From JBFGCT01 sp963825565 (GTDB lineage Bacteria > Actinomycetota > Acidimicrobiia > Acidimicrobiales > Ilumatobacteraceae), in contig CAWGTW010000002.1 of assembly GCA_963825565.1 (NCBI GenBank), positions 62,001 through 126,000 of the forward strand: DNA of 64,000 nt, written 5' to 3'. Shown here piece after piece: positions 52,133 through 61,070 of the stretch (positions within the stretch are counted from its first letter, which is position 1; every line of letters starts with the position of its first letter). The notes under the pieces were generated by a model, which ran no database searches, had not been told where the DNA came from, and saw nothing but the letters and a program-made list of their open reading frames with translations. The position numbers and the translations under genes were made by a program.

Positions 52133-53152
52133 GTGACCGCGCTCCGGTTCGACCCGCCATCGCTGCCGACCGACGCGCTGGCGAGCATCGCCCGCGACCG
52201 TTTCGGCATCGAGGGGTCGCTGGTCCCGCTGCGCGGCGAGCGCGACCAGAACACGTTGATCCGGTCGGCCCGCAGCGTGTACGTGCTGAAGCTCGCCAGC
52301 CCGAGCGAGGATCCGGCGACCGTCGACCTCCAGTGCCGCGCCCTACTGCACGTCGCCGCCACCGACCCCACGTTGCCCGTACCGCGGTTGGTCCCGACAC
52401 GCGACGGGGAATACTCCGCTGAGATCGACCTCGGCTCGGCGGTGAGCCGGGCGCGGATGCTGACGTACCTCCCCGGCGCGACGTTTGACGACGCCGGCGT
52501 GATGTCGCTCGACGGGCTGCGCGGCGTCGGCGCGTTCCAGGCGCGACTGACGCTGGCGCTCGGCGGGTTCGAGCACCCGGCGGCGTCCAACTTCATGCCG
52601 TGGGCGCTCGACAGCGGCGTGCTCGGCGACGACCGTCGCTGGGACGACCTCGCCGCCGACAGCCGGGCGCTGCTCGAGCCGTGCCGTCCCCGTATCCGGG
52701 CGGCGACCGCCGGTCTCGCCGGCCTCCGCCGCCAGGTGATGCACAACGACGGTCACCGAGGCAACCTGCTACGCGCCGCCCCCGGCACCGAGGTGGTCTG
52801 CGGGGTGATCGACTTCGGCGACCTGGTCGACACGGCCCTCGCCGCCGAGCTCGGCATCTCGGGGGCGAGTTTCCTCGGCGGCCTGCCCGATCCGGTGGCC
52901 GGGCTGTGCTCGCTCGCAGGGGGCTTCCACGAGCGGCTCCCGCTGACCGCCGCCGAGGTCGAGCTGCTGCCCGAGCTGGTCCTGTGCCGGCTGGCGCTCA
53001 GCACGCTGCTCGTCGACTACCAGATCGCCAACGCGCCGCACATCGCCGGCTCGGTGGCGGCCGAGCGGCCCGACCTCCTGCGCCGGCTGGCCGCCTGGAG
53101 CGTCCTCGACCCGTCGGCGACCGGCGAGCGGCTGGCGGTAGCCCTGCGATGA
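52133..53152 (+). CDS. aminoglycoside phosphotransferase-fold kinase (amino-alcohol kinase-like)
   Basis: A 339-residue protein-kinase-like phosphotransferase. The catalytic loop VMHNDGHRGNLL and metal motif CGVIDFGDLVDT are intact, and YVLKLAS carries the ATP-binding Lys. The sequence resembles hydroxylysine kinase/AGPHD1-type proteins more than antibiotic kinases. The GTG at 52133 starts eight bases after hom. Its stop overlaps the aminotransferase start, so a phosphorylation step followed by a phospho-lyase step is likely. Confidence 0.8.
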   Translation: MTALRFDPPSLPTDALASIARDRFGIEGSLVPLRGERDQNTLIRSARSVYVLKLASPSEDPATVDLQCRALLHVAATDPTLPVPRLVPTRDGEYSAEIDLGSAVSRARMLTYLPGATFDDAGVMSLDGLRGVGAFQARLTLALGGFEHPAASNFMPWALDSGVLGDDRRWDDLAADSRALLEPCRPRIRAATAGLAGLRRQVMHNDGHRGNLLRAAPGTEVVCGVIDFGDLVDTALAAELGISGASFLGGLPDPVAGLCSLAGGFHERLPLTAAEVELLPELVLCRLALSTLLVDYQIANAPHIAGSVAAERPDLLRRLAAWSVLDPSATGERLAVALR

Positions 53153-54435
53153 CCGAGCCGACGCTCGCCGAGCGACGTCGTGCCGCGCTCGCCCCCTCGT
53201 ACGGGCTGTTCTACGACGACCCGGTCCACCTCGTGCGCGGTGAGGGCGTCTGGGTGGACGACGCCGACGGGAACCGGTACCTCGACTGCTACAACAACGT
53301 CCCGTCGGTCGGGCACTGCCACCCGCGCGTGGTCGCTGCGATCTGCGCCCAGGCGGGCCGGCTCAACACGCACACCCGTTACCTGCACGAGCACGTCGTC
53401 ACGCTCGCCGAACGGCTCGGCGCGCTGCTCGCCGGCGACCTCGGGGTCTGCTACTTCGTGTGCACCGGGACCGAGGCCAACGATCTCGCGGTCGAGATCG
53501 CCCGGGTCGTGACCGGGGCCGAGGGGCTGGTCGTCACCGAAGCCTCCTATCACGGCAACTCGGCGCTGGTGGCCAAGCTGTCGACCGACAGCTACCCGGC
53601 GGCGGATCGTCCCCCGTGGCTCGGCGTGATCGAACCGCCCAACACCTACCGCGGCCCGTACCGCCACGGCGAGCCCGAGCTCGGGGCGAGATACGCCCGC
53701 TTCGTCGACGAGGCGGTCGCCGCGCTGGCCACCGCCGGGCACCGGCCTGCGGCCCTGCTGCTCGACGCCAGCTGGGACTCCAACGGCGTACTCGTCGCGC
53801 CGCCGGGGTACGTCGAGCGCAGCGCGGCGGCGATCCGCGCCGCGGGTGGGTTGGTGATCGCCGACGAGGTGCAGGCCGGCTACTGCCGGCTCGGCGCGCA
53901 CTTCTGGGGGCACGAGCACTACGGGCTGATCCCCGACATCGTCACCCTCGGCAAGCCGATGGGCGCCGGACATCCGGTGGCGGCGGTGGTGACCACCCCG
54001 GCGATCGCCGCCGCCTTCGCCGCCCGACGGTCGTACTTCAACACGTTCGGCGGCAACCCGGTGTCGGCGGCGGCGGGGCTCGCCGTGCTCGACGTCATCG
54101 AGGACGAGCGGCTGCTCGCCAACGCCGGAGACACCGGCGGGGCGCTCGGAGCGGGTCTGCGCGAGCTCGCGCGGCGCCACGAGCTGATCGGCAACGTCCA
54201 GGGATCGGGGCTGTTCTGGGGGCTCGACCTGGTCGTCGACCGCGACCGCCGCACACCGATCGGCATCGACCGCGCCCGCCGGCTGGCGACGGCGCTCCGC
54301 CACGACGGCGTGCTCGTCGGCTTCACCGGGCGGTACGGCAACGTGCTCAAGATCCGCCCACCGCTCGTGTTCGAGCCCGAGCACGCGGACCGGTTGCTCG
54401 ACGTGCTCGACGCCCGCCTGGCGCTGGTCTCCTAG
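53149..54435 (+). CDS. class III aminotransferase, possible phospho-lyase
   Basis: A 428-residue PLP enzyme. CTGTEANDLAVEIARV, ADEVQAGYCRLG and VTLGKPMGAGHPVAAVV, with the PLP-binding Lys, are in order. NTFGGNPVSAAAGLAVL follows. Close relatives with an adjacent kinase of this fold convert phosphorylated amino alcohols (phosphoethanolamine, phosphohydroxylysine) to aldehydes by elimination. The same activity here is inference from the gene pair. Confidence 0.88.
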   Translation: MTEPTLAERRRAALAPSYGLFYDDPVHLVRGEGVWVDDADGNRYLDCYNNVPSVGHCHPRVVAAICAQAGRLNTHTRYLHEHVVTLAERLGALLAGDLGVCYFVCTGTEANDLAVEIARVVTGAEGLVVTEASYHGNSALVAKLSTDSYPAADRPPWLGVIEPPNTYRGPYRHGEPELGARYARFVDEAVAALATAGHRPAALLLDASWDSNGVLVAPPGYVERSAAAIRAAGGLVIADEVQAGYCRLGAHFWGHEHYGLIPDIVTLGKPMGAGHPVAAVVTTPAIAAAFAARRSYFNTFGGNPVSAAAGLAVLDVIEDERLLANAGDTGGALGAGLRELARRHELIGNVQGSGLFWGLDLVVDRDRRTPIGIDRARRLATALRHDGVLVGFTGRYGNVLKIRPPLVFEPEHADRLLDVLDARLALVS

Positions 54436-54884
54436 AATCCTGGCTTCCAGATCATCAGGTAGAGCATGACGATCAGCAGGATCGTGATCGCCGGCCCGGC
54501 GATGTTCAACCGGCCGGCGTTGGTGTCGTCACCGTCCGCCATCGCCCGCTCGGTGGGGATGATCACGGCGTGGAGGATGCCGTTCATCGCGATCCAGACG
54601 ATCACCGCCAGCGTCATCCACGTCTGGCCGAAGTCCCAGACGCCGTCGGACAGGCCCTGCAGCCCGAAGCCGAGCAGCCCGGTCAGGATCAGCGCCGGCG
54701 CGTACACGCGGCGACCGTTCTGCGCGATGAAGCCCAGCAGGCGGGTCTGCGTCGCTGGGTCGGCCGACCGGGACTGGGTCGTCAGCAGCGGGTGCACGAA
54801 CGCCGGGGCGAACGCGACGAACGCCGTCAGGATGTGCAGCAGCAGCACGATGTTGTAGGTGGTGTCATCGATCAGTCCGACCAT
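54432..54884 (-). CDS. DUF2269-like small membrane protein
   Basis: A 150-residue protein with four membrane helices (NIVLLLHILTAFVAFAPAFV, LILTGLLGFGLQGL, TLAVIVWIAMNGILHAVI, ITILLIVMLYLMIW). His17 and the conserved His before AVII resemble the DUF2269 group. The role is unknown. The stop overlaps the aminotransferase stop on the other strand by four bases. A TAACTT hexamer six bases before the ATG indicates a leaderless promoter. Confidence 0.75.
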   Translation of the reverse strand: MVGLIDDTTYNIVLLLHILTAFVAFAPAFVHPLLTTQSRSADPATQTRLLGFIAQNGRRVYAPALILTGLLGFGLQGLSDGVWDFGQTWMTLAVIVWIAMNGILHAVIIPTERAMADGDDTNAGRLNIAGPAITILLIVMLYLMIWKPGF

Positions 54885-54932
54885 GCGGCGAAGTTAGCTG
54901 ACTTCACCGCGCGCCGTGCCAAGCTGGTTGAC

Positions 54933-55853
54933 ATGAGTACCACGTTCACCTTCGACGGCGCCGACGGGCAACCGATCGCCGCCGTCTCCTGGTTGCCGTC
55001 CGACCCGCCGCGCGCCGTCCTCCAGGTCACCCATGGCGCGGCGGAGCACGTCGCCCGCTACGGCCGGTTCGCCGAGCGATTGGTCGCCGACGGCTGGGCC
55101 GTGTACGGCCAGGACCACCGGGCCCACGGCCGGACCGCGGACGAGCACGGCACGTTCGGCGTCGCCCGGCCCGGCGGCTGGGAGGCGATCATCGACGACA
55201 CCCACCGCTTGACCGGACACATCGCCGATGAGCATCCGGGCGTCCCGATCGTGCTGTTCGGGCACAGCATGGGTTCGTTCATCGCCCAGGCGTACCTCCA
55301 GCGGTGGGGCGACGAGTTGGCCGCGCTGGTGCTGTCGGGCACCTCGGGCGGACTCGGGCTCGACGATGCGACGATCGCCATGATCGTCGGCTTCGGCGAG
55401 GGCGAGGGTGCCGACGAGCCGTCCGAGGTGTTCGCAGCGATGTTCGCTGGGTTCAACGCACCGTTCGCCGACGACGGCGCGACCGGGTTCGAGTGGCTCA
55501 GCCGCGACCCCGTCGAGGTGCAGAAGTACGTCGACGACCCGTGGTGCGGCTTCCCGCTCAGCAACGGGTACGTCGCCGACATGCTGAGCGGGACCGCGGC
55601 GATGTGGACCGACGCCGCCGAGGTGGCGATCCGGCGCGACCTGCCGATCTACGTGATGAGCGGCGAGCGCGACCCGGTCGGCGGGGAGGACCTCCAGTCG
55701 GTCCGGGACCTGGTCGCCCGCTATCAGGCCCTGGGCGCCGGGCCGATCACCGTCCGGTACTACCCCGACGCCCGCCACGAATTGCTCAACGAGACCAACC
55801 GTGACGAGGTCGAGGCCGACCTGGAGGCCTGGCTCGACTCGGTCGTCGGCTGA
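54933..55853 (+). CDS. monoacylglycerol lipase-like alpha/beta hydrolase
   Basis: A 306-residue hydrolase. VTHGAAEHVARYGRFAERL is the oxyanion and cap-entry region typical of monoglyceride lipases. GHSMGSFIAQAYL holds the nucleophile Ser. GERDPVGGE gives the Asp and YPDARHELLNE the His. It would split monoacylglycerols or similar esters in the cytoplasm; no signal peptide is present. Confidence 0.88.
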   Translation: MSTTFTFDGADGQPIAAVSWLPSDPPRAVLQVTHGAAEHVARYGRFAERLVADGWAVYGQDHRAHGRTADEHGTFGVARPGGWEAIIDDTHRLTGHIADEHPGVPIVLFGHSMGSFIAQAYLQRWGDELAALVLSGTSGGLGLDDATIAMIVGFGEGEGADEPSEVFAAMFAGFNAPFADDGATGFEWLSRDPVEVQKYVDDPWCGFPLSNGYVADMLSGTAAMWTDAAEVAIRRDLPIYVMSGERDPVGGEDLQSVRDLVARYQALGAGPITVRYYPDARHELLNETNRDEVEADLEAWLDSVVG

Positions 55854-55870
55854 CGTTCAGCCGGAGCAGT

Positions 55871-56458
55871 TCAGAGTCCGAGGTTCTTCCTGATCGCGTC
55901 GCGCAGGTGATCGGCGAGGAGGTCGGGTGGCTCGTCGGGGCGGAAGAGCGTGTACTCGATCACCAGCCCGTCGCGCAGTGCGGTCAGGCGAGCGGCGGCA
56001 CCGCCAGGATCGGGGCACACGAACTCGCCTGCCCGTTGCCCCTCCTCGATCAGGCGGAGGATGATCGCCCGCTCGTGGCGGCTCAGGTCGTCCATCACCG
56101 ACCGCAGGACCGTGCTGCGTCGCGTCTCGCCCCACGTCTCGATCCACAGCAGCCACGACGCGTCGTTCGCATCGGCCGGGAGCGACCCGCACAGCACGCG
56201 GTCGAGCTGCTCGAGCGCGCTGCCGGTACCGTCGGCGAGCGACTCGCGGAGCATGATGTCCTCGTCGCTCGCCACCCGCAGCGCAGCCGTGATCAGCTCG
56301 GCCTTGGACGAGAAGTGGTAGTGCACCAGCGCGGTCGAGACGCCGGCGACCCGAGCGACATCGGCGACGGTCATCTGCGTGTAGCCGACGTCGATGATCA
56401 CTTGGACGACCGCGTCGAGGATCGCCGACCGTCGCTGGTCGCTGGAGCGCGTCGTCAT
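55871..56458 (-). CDS. TetR-family regulator (BetI-like)
   Basis: A 195-residue regulator. The helix-turn-helix is VADVARVAGVSTALVHYHFSS and the ligand domain follows. The pattern is close to BetI-type regulators of choline and betaine use. It is divergent from the GcvT-like gene and probably controls the neighbouring catabolic genes. The palindrome ahead of the Rieske gene, 7 kb away, has the size of a TetR site. Confidence 0.88.
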   Translation of the reverse strand: MTTRSSDQRRSAILDAVVQVIIDVGYTQMTVADVARVAGVSTALVHYHFSSKAELITAALRVASDEDIMLRESLADGTGSALEQLDRVLCGSLPADANDASWLLWIETWGETRRSTVLRSVMDDLSRHERAIILRLIEEGQRAGEFVCPDPGGAAARLTALRDGLVIEYTLFRPDEPPDLLADHLRDAIRKNLGL

Positions 56459-56505
56459 GGCGCTGCCAGGGTACCGAGCGGCCGGCGAGGCGCTAGTTTC
56501 GCGTC

Positions 56506-57715
56506 ATGTTGCGACAGTCGCCGTTCCACGACCGCGTGGCGGCCGCCAACCAGACGTCTCTGTGGAGCCACTGGTCGGGCCACCTCGTCGTCGACAAGTA
56601 CCAGATGTCGGAGAAGTGGGAGTACGTCGCGATCCGCAACGCGGCGGGCGCGTTCGACTCCTCGCCGCTCTACAAGTACCGCATCGTCGGACCCGACGCG
56701 GAGCGCTTCCTCGGGGGAGTGCTGGCCCGCGACATCCGTACCTGCCGCCCCGGCCAGGCGCAGTACACGATCTGGTGCGACGAGCAGGGGTTCGTCAACG
56801 AGGACGGGGTCGTCTTCCGACACAGCGGCGACGACTTCTTGCTGACCGCGGCCGAGCCGAACCTCTCCTACCTCCGCAATCTGATCGGCCACGACCGAGT
56901 CGAGATCACCGAGGTCACCGACGAGCTGGGTTCGCTCGCCGTCCAGGGTCCCCGCAGCCATGCGATCCTCTCGCAGCTCGCACCCGGGGTGGCCGGGCTC
57001 GGGTACTTCGACCACGTCCCCGCGAAGATCGCCGACGTCGCGGTGACGATCTCCCGCACCGGGTACACCGGCGACCTCGGCTACGAGGTCTTCTGCGACG
57101 CGGCCGACGCGCCGGCGGTCTGGGATGCGGTCTTCGAAGTCGGCACGCCGCACGGGCTGATCCCGTTCGGGCAGACCGCGCTCCTGATGGCGCGCATCGA
57201 GGCGGGGCTGCTCTTGATCCACGTCGACTTCGACCCCAGCCGGCTGGCCGAGAACGACGAGCACCGCTCGACGCCGCTCGAACTCGGCCTGGGCTGGATG
57301 CTCAGGGGGATCGACGACGACACCCGCCCGTTCATCGGCCGGCGGGCGATCCGCCGGGAGCGGGCAGCGGCCACGTCGCGGTGGAAGATGATGGGGCTGA
57401 TGGTCGATCCGTTCGACTACGACGCCAGGTACACCGCGGCGGGGATGGTGCCGCCCAAGGACCACACGCCGGTCCACGAGGACATGATGGTGTACGACCG
57501 CGACGGCGGGCGCGTCGGCTACGCCACCAGCTTCATGTACTCCCCGGTGCTCCAGCGGCACATCGCACTCGCCCGCGTCCGCCCCGAGCTCGCCGAACCG
57601 GGTGTCGCGCGTCAACCTCGAGTTCACGATCAACCACCACTACGAACAGGTCGGCGCCGACGTCGTCCGCAACCCGATGTACGCGCCGGCACGCAAGACA
57701 GGAGTTCCGGGATGA
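56506..57715 (+). CDS. GcvT-like folate-dependent demethylase, apparent frameshift at 57604
   Basis: An aminomethyltransferase-like protein of about 402 residues. ISRTGYTGDLGYEVFCD is the hallmark GcvT motif. RAIRRERAAATSRWKMMGLMV and YATSFMYSPVLQRHIALARV follow. After ELAEPG the family ending SRVNLEFTINHHYEQVGADV reads in the next frame. Removing one base near 57604 restores it and gives a TGA at 57713-57715. The next gene starts at the overlapping ATG (57712). The family moves one-carbon units from N-methyl groups to tetrahydrofolate. A TAGTTT -10 six bases before the ATG suggests a leaderless mRNA. Confidence 0.85.
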
Positions 57716-59298
57716 AGAGCCGCGACTACGACGCGATCGTCATCGGGGGAGGGCACAACGGGCTGGTCAACGGCGCGTACCTCGCCAAGGCCGGGCTGCG
57801 CACGCTGATCCTGGAGCGGCGTCACCTCGTCGGCGGAGCGGCGATCACCGAGGAGCTGCGGCCCGGCTTCCGGTTCACCACGTTCTCGTACGCGCTCAGC
57901 CTGCTGCGGCCCGACATCATCCACGAACTCGACCTGGTCCGCCACGGGTTCATGCCGCTCCTGATGCCGTCGTCGTTCTGCCCGATGGACGACGGCGATT
58001 CGCTGGTGATGGGCCAGGACCGGGGGGAGAACCTGCGCGAGATCGCCCGCCACTCCCAGCACGACGCCGACGCCTACGACCAGTACAGCCACGACGTCGA
58101 GATGGTCGTGCGGGCGGTCAAGCCGCTGTTCGACAAGGCGCCACCGAACCTGTTCGACACCTCGGCCGAGGGGCTCGCCGAGATGGCCGACCTCGCCCGC
58201 CACCTGCGCGGGGTCGAGCCCGGCGTGCTGCACAATCTGGTCCGCTTGCTGACCGGCAGCGCCGCCGACTTCCTCGACGACTACTTCGAGAGCGACATCC
58301 TGAAGGGCTGGCTGTCGTCGTCGGGGATCATCGGCACCAAGGTCGGGCCGATGTCGCAGGGCTCGGGGCTCGTGCTGCTGTTCCACTCGATGGGCGAGCA
58401 CGACGGCCACCTCGGGTCGTGGGCGTTCCACAAGGGCGGCAACGGCGGGTTCACCCAGGTGCTCGCCCGGGCCGCCGAAGCGTTCGGGGCCGAGATCAAG
58501 CTCGGCGCCGAGGTCGAGGCGGTCATCACGTCGAACGGCCGGGCGACGGGAGTGGCGCTCGCCGACGGCACCGAGCTCACCGCCAGGGTCGTCGTGTCGG
58601 CCGCCGATCCGCGGCGCACGTTCACCCGCTTCGTCGATCCGCGCGAGCTGCCCGCCGATCTCGTCGACAGCCTGCGGCGGTACCGGTACCAGGGCACGTC
58701 GTCGAAGGTCAACTTCGCCCTCGATGGGCTCCCGACGTACCCTTCGCTCGGCGATCGCGGCGACATGTTCCGAGGGTTCACCAACGTCGCCCCGTCGATG
58801 GAGTATCTCGAGCGGGCCTTCGACGAGGCGAAGTACGGCTGGTACTCGACCAGGCCCTACATCGACGGCGCGATCCAGTCGACGATCGATCCGGACATGG
58901 CGCCGCCGGGCAAGCACGTGATGTCGTGCTTCGTCCACTACACGCCGTACGCGCTGAAGGGCAGCGAGTGGGCGACCGAACGGGAGCACATGGCCGACAA
59001 CGTCCAGCAGACGCTCGAGTCGTACTTCCCCGGGTTCTCCGATCTCGTGCTGCAGCGCGAGGTCGTGACCCCGCTCGACATCGAGCAGGTCGCCGGCCTG
59101 CCGGAGGGCAACATCTTCCACGGCGAGTTCCTCGCCCCGCAGATGTACTTCTTCCGCCCGGCGCCGGGCTGGAACCAGTACCGCACGCCGATCGAGGGCT
59201 ACTACCAGTGCGGGTCGGGTACGCACCCGGGTGGCTGCGTCAGCGGCGGGCCGGGCAAGCTGGCCAGCCTGCGGATCCTCGCCGACCTCGCCGACTGA
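57712..59298 (+). CDS. FAD-dependent oxidoreductase (phytoene desaturase/PYROXD2-like)
   Basis: A 528-residue flavoprotein. The FAD motif AIVIGGGHNGLVNGAYLAKAG (residues about 8-28) and EERR-like strand ILERRHLVGGAA are at the N-terminus. The ending GCVSGGPGKLASLRIL carries the second FAD contact. It resembles PYROXD2-type amine or isoprenoid oxidases. The substrate is not identified. Overlap with the GcvT-like gene suggests an oxidative demethylation pair. Its stop directly abuts the stop of the convergent transporter gene. Confidence 0.85.
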   Translation: MKSRDYDAIVIGGGHNGLVNGAYLAKAGLRTLILERRHLVGGAAITEELRPGFRFTTFSYALSLLRPDIIHELDLVRHGFMPLLMPSSFCPMDDGDSLVMGQDRGENLREIARHSQHDADAYDQYSHDVEMVVRAVKPLFDKAPPNLFDTSAEGLAEMADLARHLRGVEPGVLHNLVRLLTGSAADFLDDYFESDILKGWLSSSGIIGTKVGPMSQGSGLVLLFHSMGEHDGHLGSWAFHKGGNGGFTQVLARAAEAFGAEIKLGAEVEAVITSNGRATGVALADGTELTARVVVSAADPRRTFTRFVDPRELPADLVDSLRRYRYQGTSSKVNFALDGLPTYPSLGDRGDMFRGFTNVAPSMEYLERAFDEAKYGWYSTRPYIDGAIQSTIDPDMAPPGKHVMSCFVHYTPYALKGSEWATEREHMADNVQQTLESYFPGFSDLVLQREVVTPLDIEQVAGLPEGNIFHGEFLAPQMYFFRPAPGWNQYRTPIEGYYQCGSGTHPGGCVSGGPGKLASLRILADLAD

Positions 59299-60144
59299 TC
59301 AGATGCTCATCGTGGTCAGGCTGGCGTCGTCGCCGCCCGCGCCGCCGCGGCGCAGGAGGCGCATCGCCAGCCATGCGAGCACGACCGCAGCCAACGTGAT
59401 CACCAGCATCACCGTGGCGAGTGCGTTCACGTTCGGCGTCGCCGCCGCCCGCGCCGTCGAGTAGATCTTGATCGGCACGGTCTCGGTCGACGCGCCGGTC
59501 GACAGGAACGACGAGATGACGAAGTCGTCGACCGAGGTGGCGAAGACGACCATCAGGCTGGCGAAGATCGCCGGGCCGAGTTGCGGGAGGAGCACCAGCC
59601 GCATCGCCTGGGTGCGCGTGGCCCCGAGATCGCGGGCCGCCTCCTCGATGTCGATCCCGATCGACAGCAGACGGCCGCGGACGATGATGACGACGTAGGA
59701 GACGGTGAACGTGACATGGCCGAGCAACTGCGTCGTGAACCCGCGCGGCACCCCGGTGTAGATCTGGCTGAAGACGAGGAACAGCGCGACGCCGACGACG
59801 ATCTCGGGGGTGACGAGCGGGAGCAGCATCAGGTTGTTGGCGCTGCGTGACGTGCGGCCGCGCCAGCGCTGCAACCCGATCGCCATCGTCACGCCGAGCG
59901 GGGTGGCGATCAGCATGGTGAGCCCGGCCAGCTTCAGCGTGTTCTCGAGGGCGGTCTGCAGCTCGTCGCTCCTCCACACCGACGCCGGGTCGTCCCAGTA
60001 CCAGCGCATCGACATCGGCTGGAACGCCGACCGGCTCTTGCCCGAGTTGAACGAGATGCGCACCGCGATCAGGACGGGCAGCAGCGACCACAGCACGTAC
60101 AGCCACGTGATCACCGCCAGCGGGCCGAACGCGCGCCGCCTCAC
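59299..60144 (-). CDS. ABC transporter permease, PotC-like
   Basis: A 281-residue permease with six membrane helices. The EAA loop that contacts the ATPase reads EEAARDLGATRTQAMRLVLLP. It matches the spermidine/putrescine PotC type. The start overlaps the PotB-like gene by four bases. It works with the other permease and the lipoprotein. No ATPase gene is in the window. Confidence 0.9.
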   Translation of the reverse strand: MRRRAFGPLAVITWLYVLWSLLPVLIAVRISFNSGKSRSAFQPMSMRWYWDDPASVWRSDELQTALENTLKLAGLTMLIATPLGVTMAIGLQRWRGRTSRSANNLMLLPLVTPEIVVGVALFLVFSQIYTGVPRGFTTQLLGHVTFTVSYVVIIVRGRLLSIGIDIEEAARDLGATRTQAMRLVLLPQLGPAIFASLMVVFATSVDDFVISSFLSTGASTETVPIKIYSTARAAATPNVNALATVMLVITLAAVVLAWLAMRLLRRGGAGGDDASLTTMSI

Positions 60145-61070
60145 GCCCGCGCTCCGATTCGCTGCGAGCGGGCGATCGTCACCAGGTAGTACGCCATCGC
60201 CACCATGAGGAACGCCATCAGGATGATCACCAGCGACGCGCCGGTCTGCGGCTGGCTCGACCCGCGAAGGAAGAACTCGATCTGGTTGCCGACCATCTCG
60301 GTGCGGGGCGAGCCTCCGGTCAGGTAGGTGTTCGTGTAGTAGTCACCGCACATCGGGAGCAGCACGATGACCGACGCCGCCATCAGGCCCGGCACCGACA
60401 GGGGGAGGGTCACGCGCACGAACGTCGAGAGCCTCGACGCGCCGAGATCCTGCGCCGCTTCGATCAGCCGGCCGTCGAGGCGTTCGAGCGCGGCGTAGAG
60501 CGGGAGGATGAAGAACGGGATGTAGCCGTAGATCAGGCCCATCACGACCGTCGGCCAGTCGCCGTCGAGCCAGTTGCGCGAGCCACCGAGGTGGAACCAC
60601 CCGAGGATCTGGTTGACGTACCCATCGGTCTGCAACAGGTTGACCCACGCCAGCATCCGCATCAGGTAGCTGATCCAGAACGGGAGCACGAGCAGCGCGA
60701 GCAGGACGCCGCGCGATCGCTTCGCCGACCGTGCGACGTAATACGCCACCGGATATCCGATCAGCAGGCAGCCGAGCAGTGCGCCGAGCGCGAACATCCC
60801 GGTTCGCACGAACACGTGGCCGAGGTTGCCGCCGAACACCCGACCGAGGGTCTTGGACATCGCCGCCAAGTCCCACGACAGCGGGTTCCACTCCGGCGCC
60901 GGTGTGCGCAGGATCGGGTCGATGCCGCCGAAGGCGACCGCCAGGATCGCGTATGAGGGCACGACGTAGAGTGCGACGAGCCACAGGGTGCCAGGCGCGG
61001 CCAGCGCGGCCCAGAACCCGGTGCCTTGACGCCTCAGCCGGCGGTGAACTGTGACCAGGTGTCCTCCCAC
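60141..61070 (-). CDS. ABC transporter permease, PotB-like
   Basis: A 309-residue permease with six helices. The EAA loop is EAAQDLGASRLSTFVRVTLP. No ATG opens the frame; GTG at 61070 gives MGGHLVTVHRRLRRQ and overlaps the binding-protein stop by 37 bases. A shorter start is possible. The product forms the channel with the PotC-like protein. Confidence 0.88.
   Translation of the reverse strand: MGGHLVTVHRRLRRQGTGFWAALAAPGTLWLVALYVVPSYAILAVAFGGIDPILRTPAPEWNPLSWDLAAMSKTLGRVFGGNLGHVFVRTGMFALGALLGCLLIGYPVAYYVARSAKRSRGVLLALLVLPFWISYLMRMLAWVNLLQTDGYVNQILGWFHLGGSRNWLDGDWPTVVMGLIYGYIPFFILPLYAALERLDGRLIEAAQDLGASRLSTFVRVTLPLSVPGLMAASVIVLLPMCGDYYTNTYLTGGSPRTEMVGNQIEFFLRGSSQPQTGASLVIILMAFLMVAMAYYLVTIARSQRIGARA

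Noticed and set aside
52133..53152. Aminoglycoside resistance kinase
   Set aside because: The fold fits, but it overlaps an aminotransferase gene and resembles amino-alcohol kinases, so antibiotic resistance is not supported.
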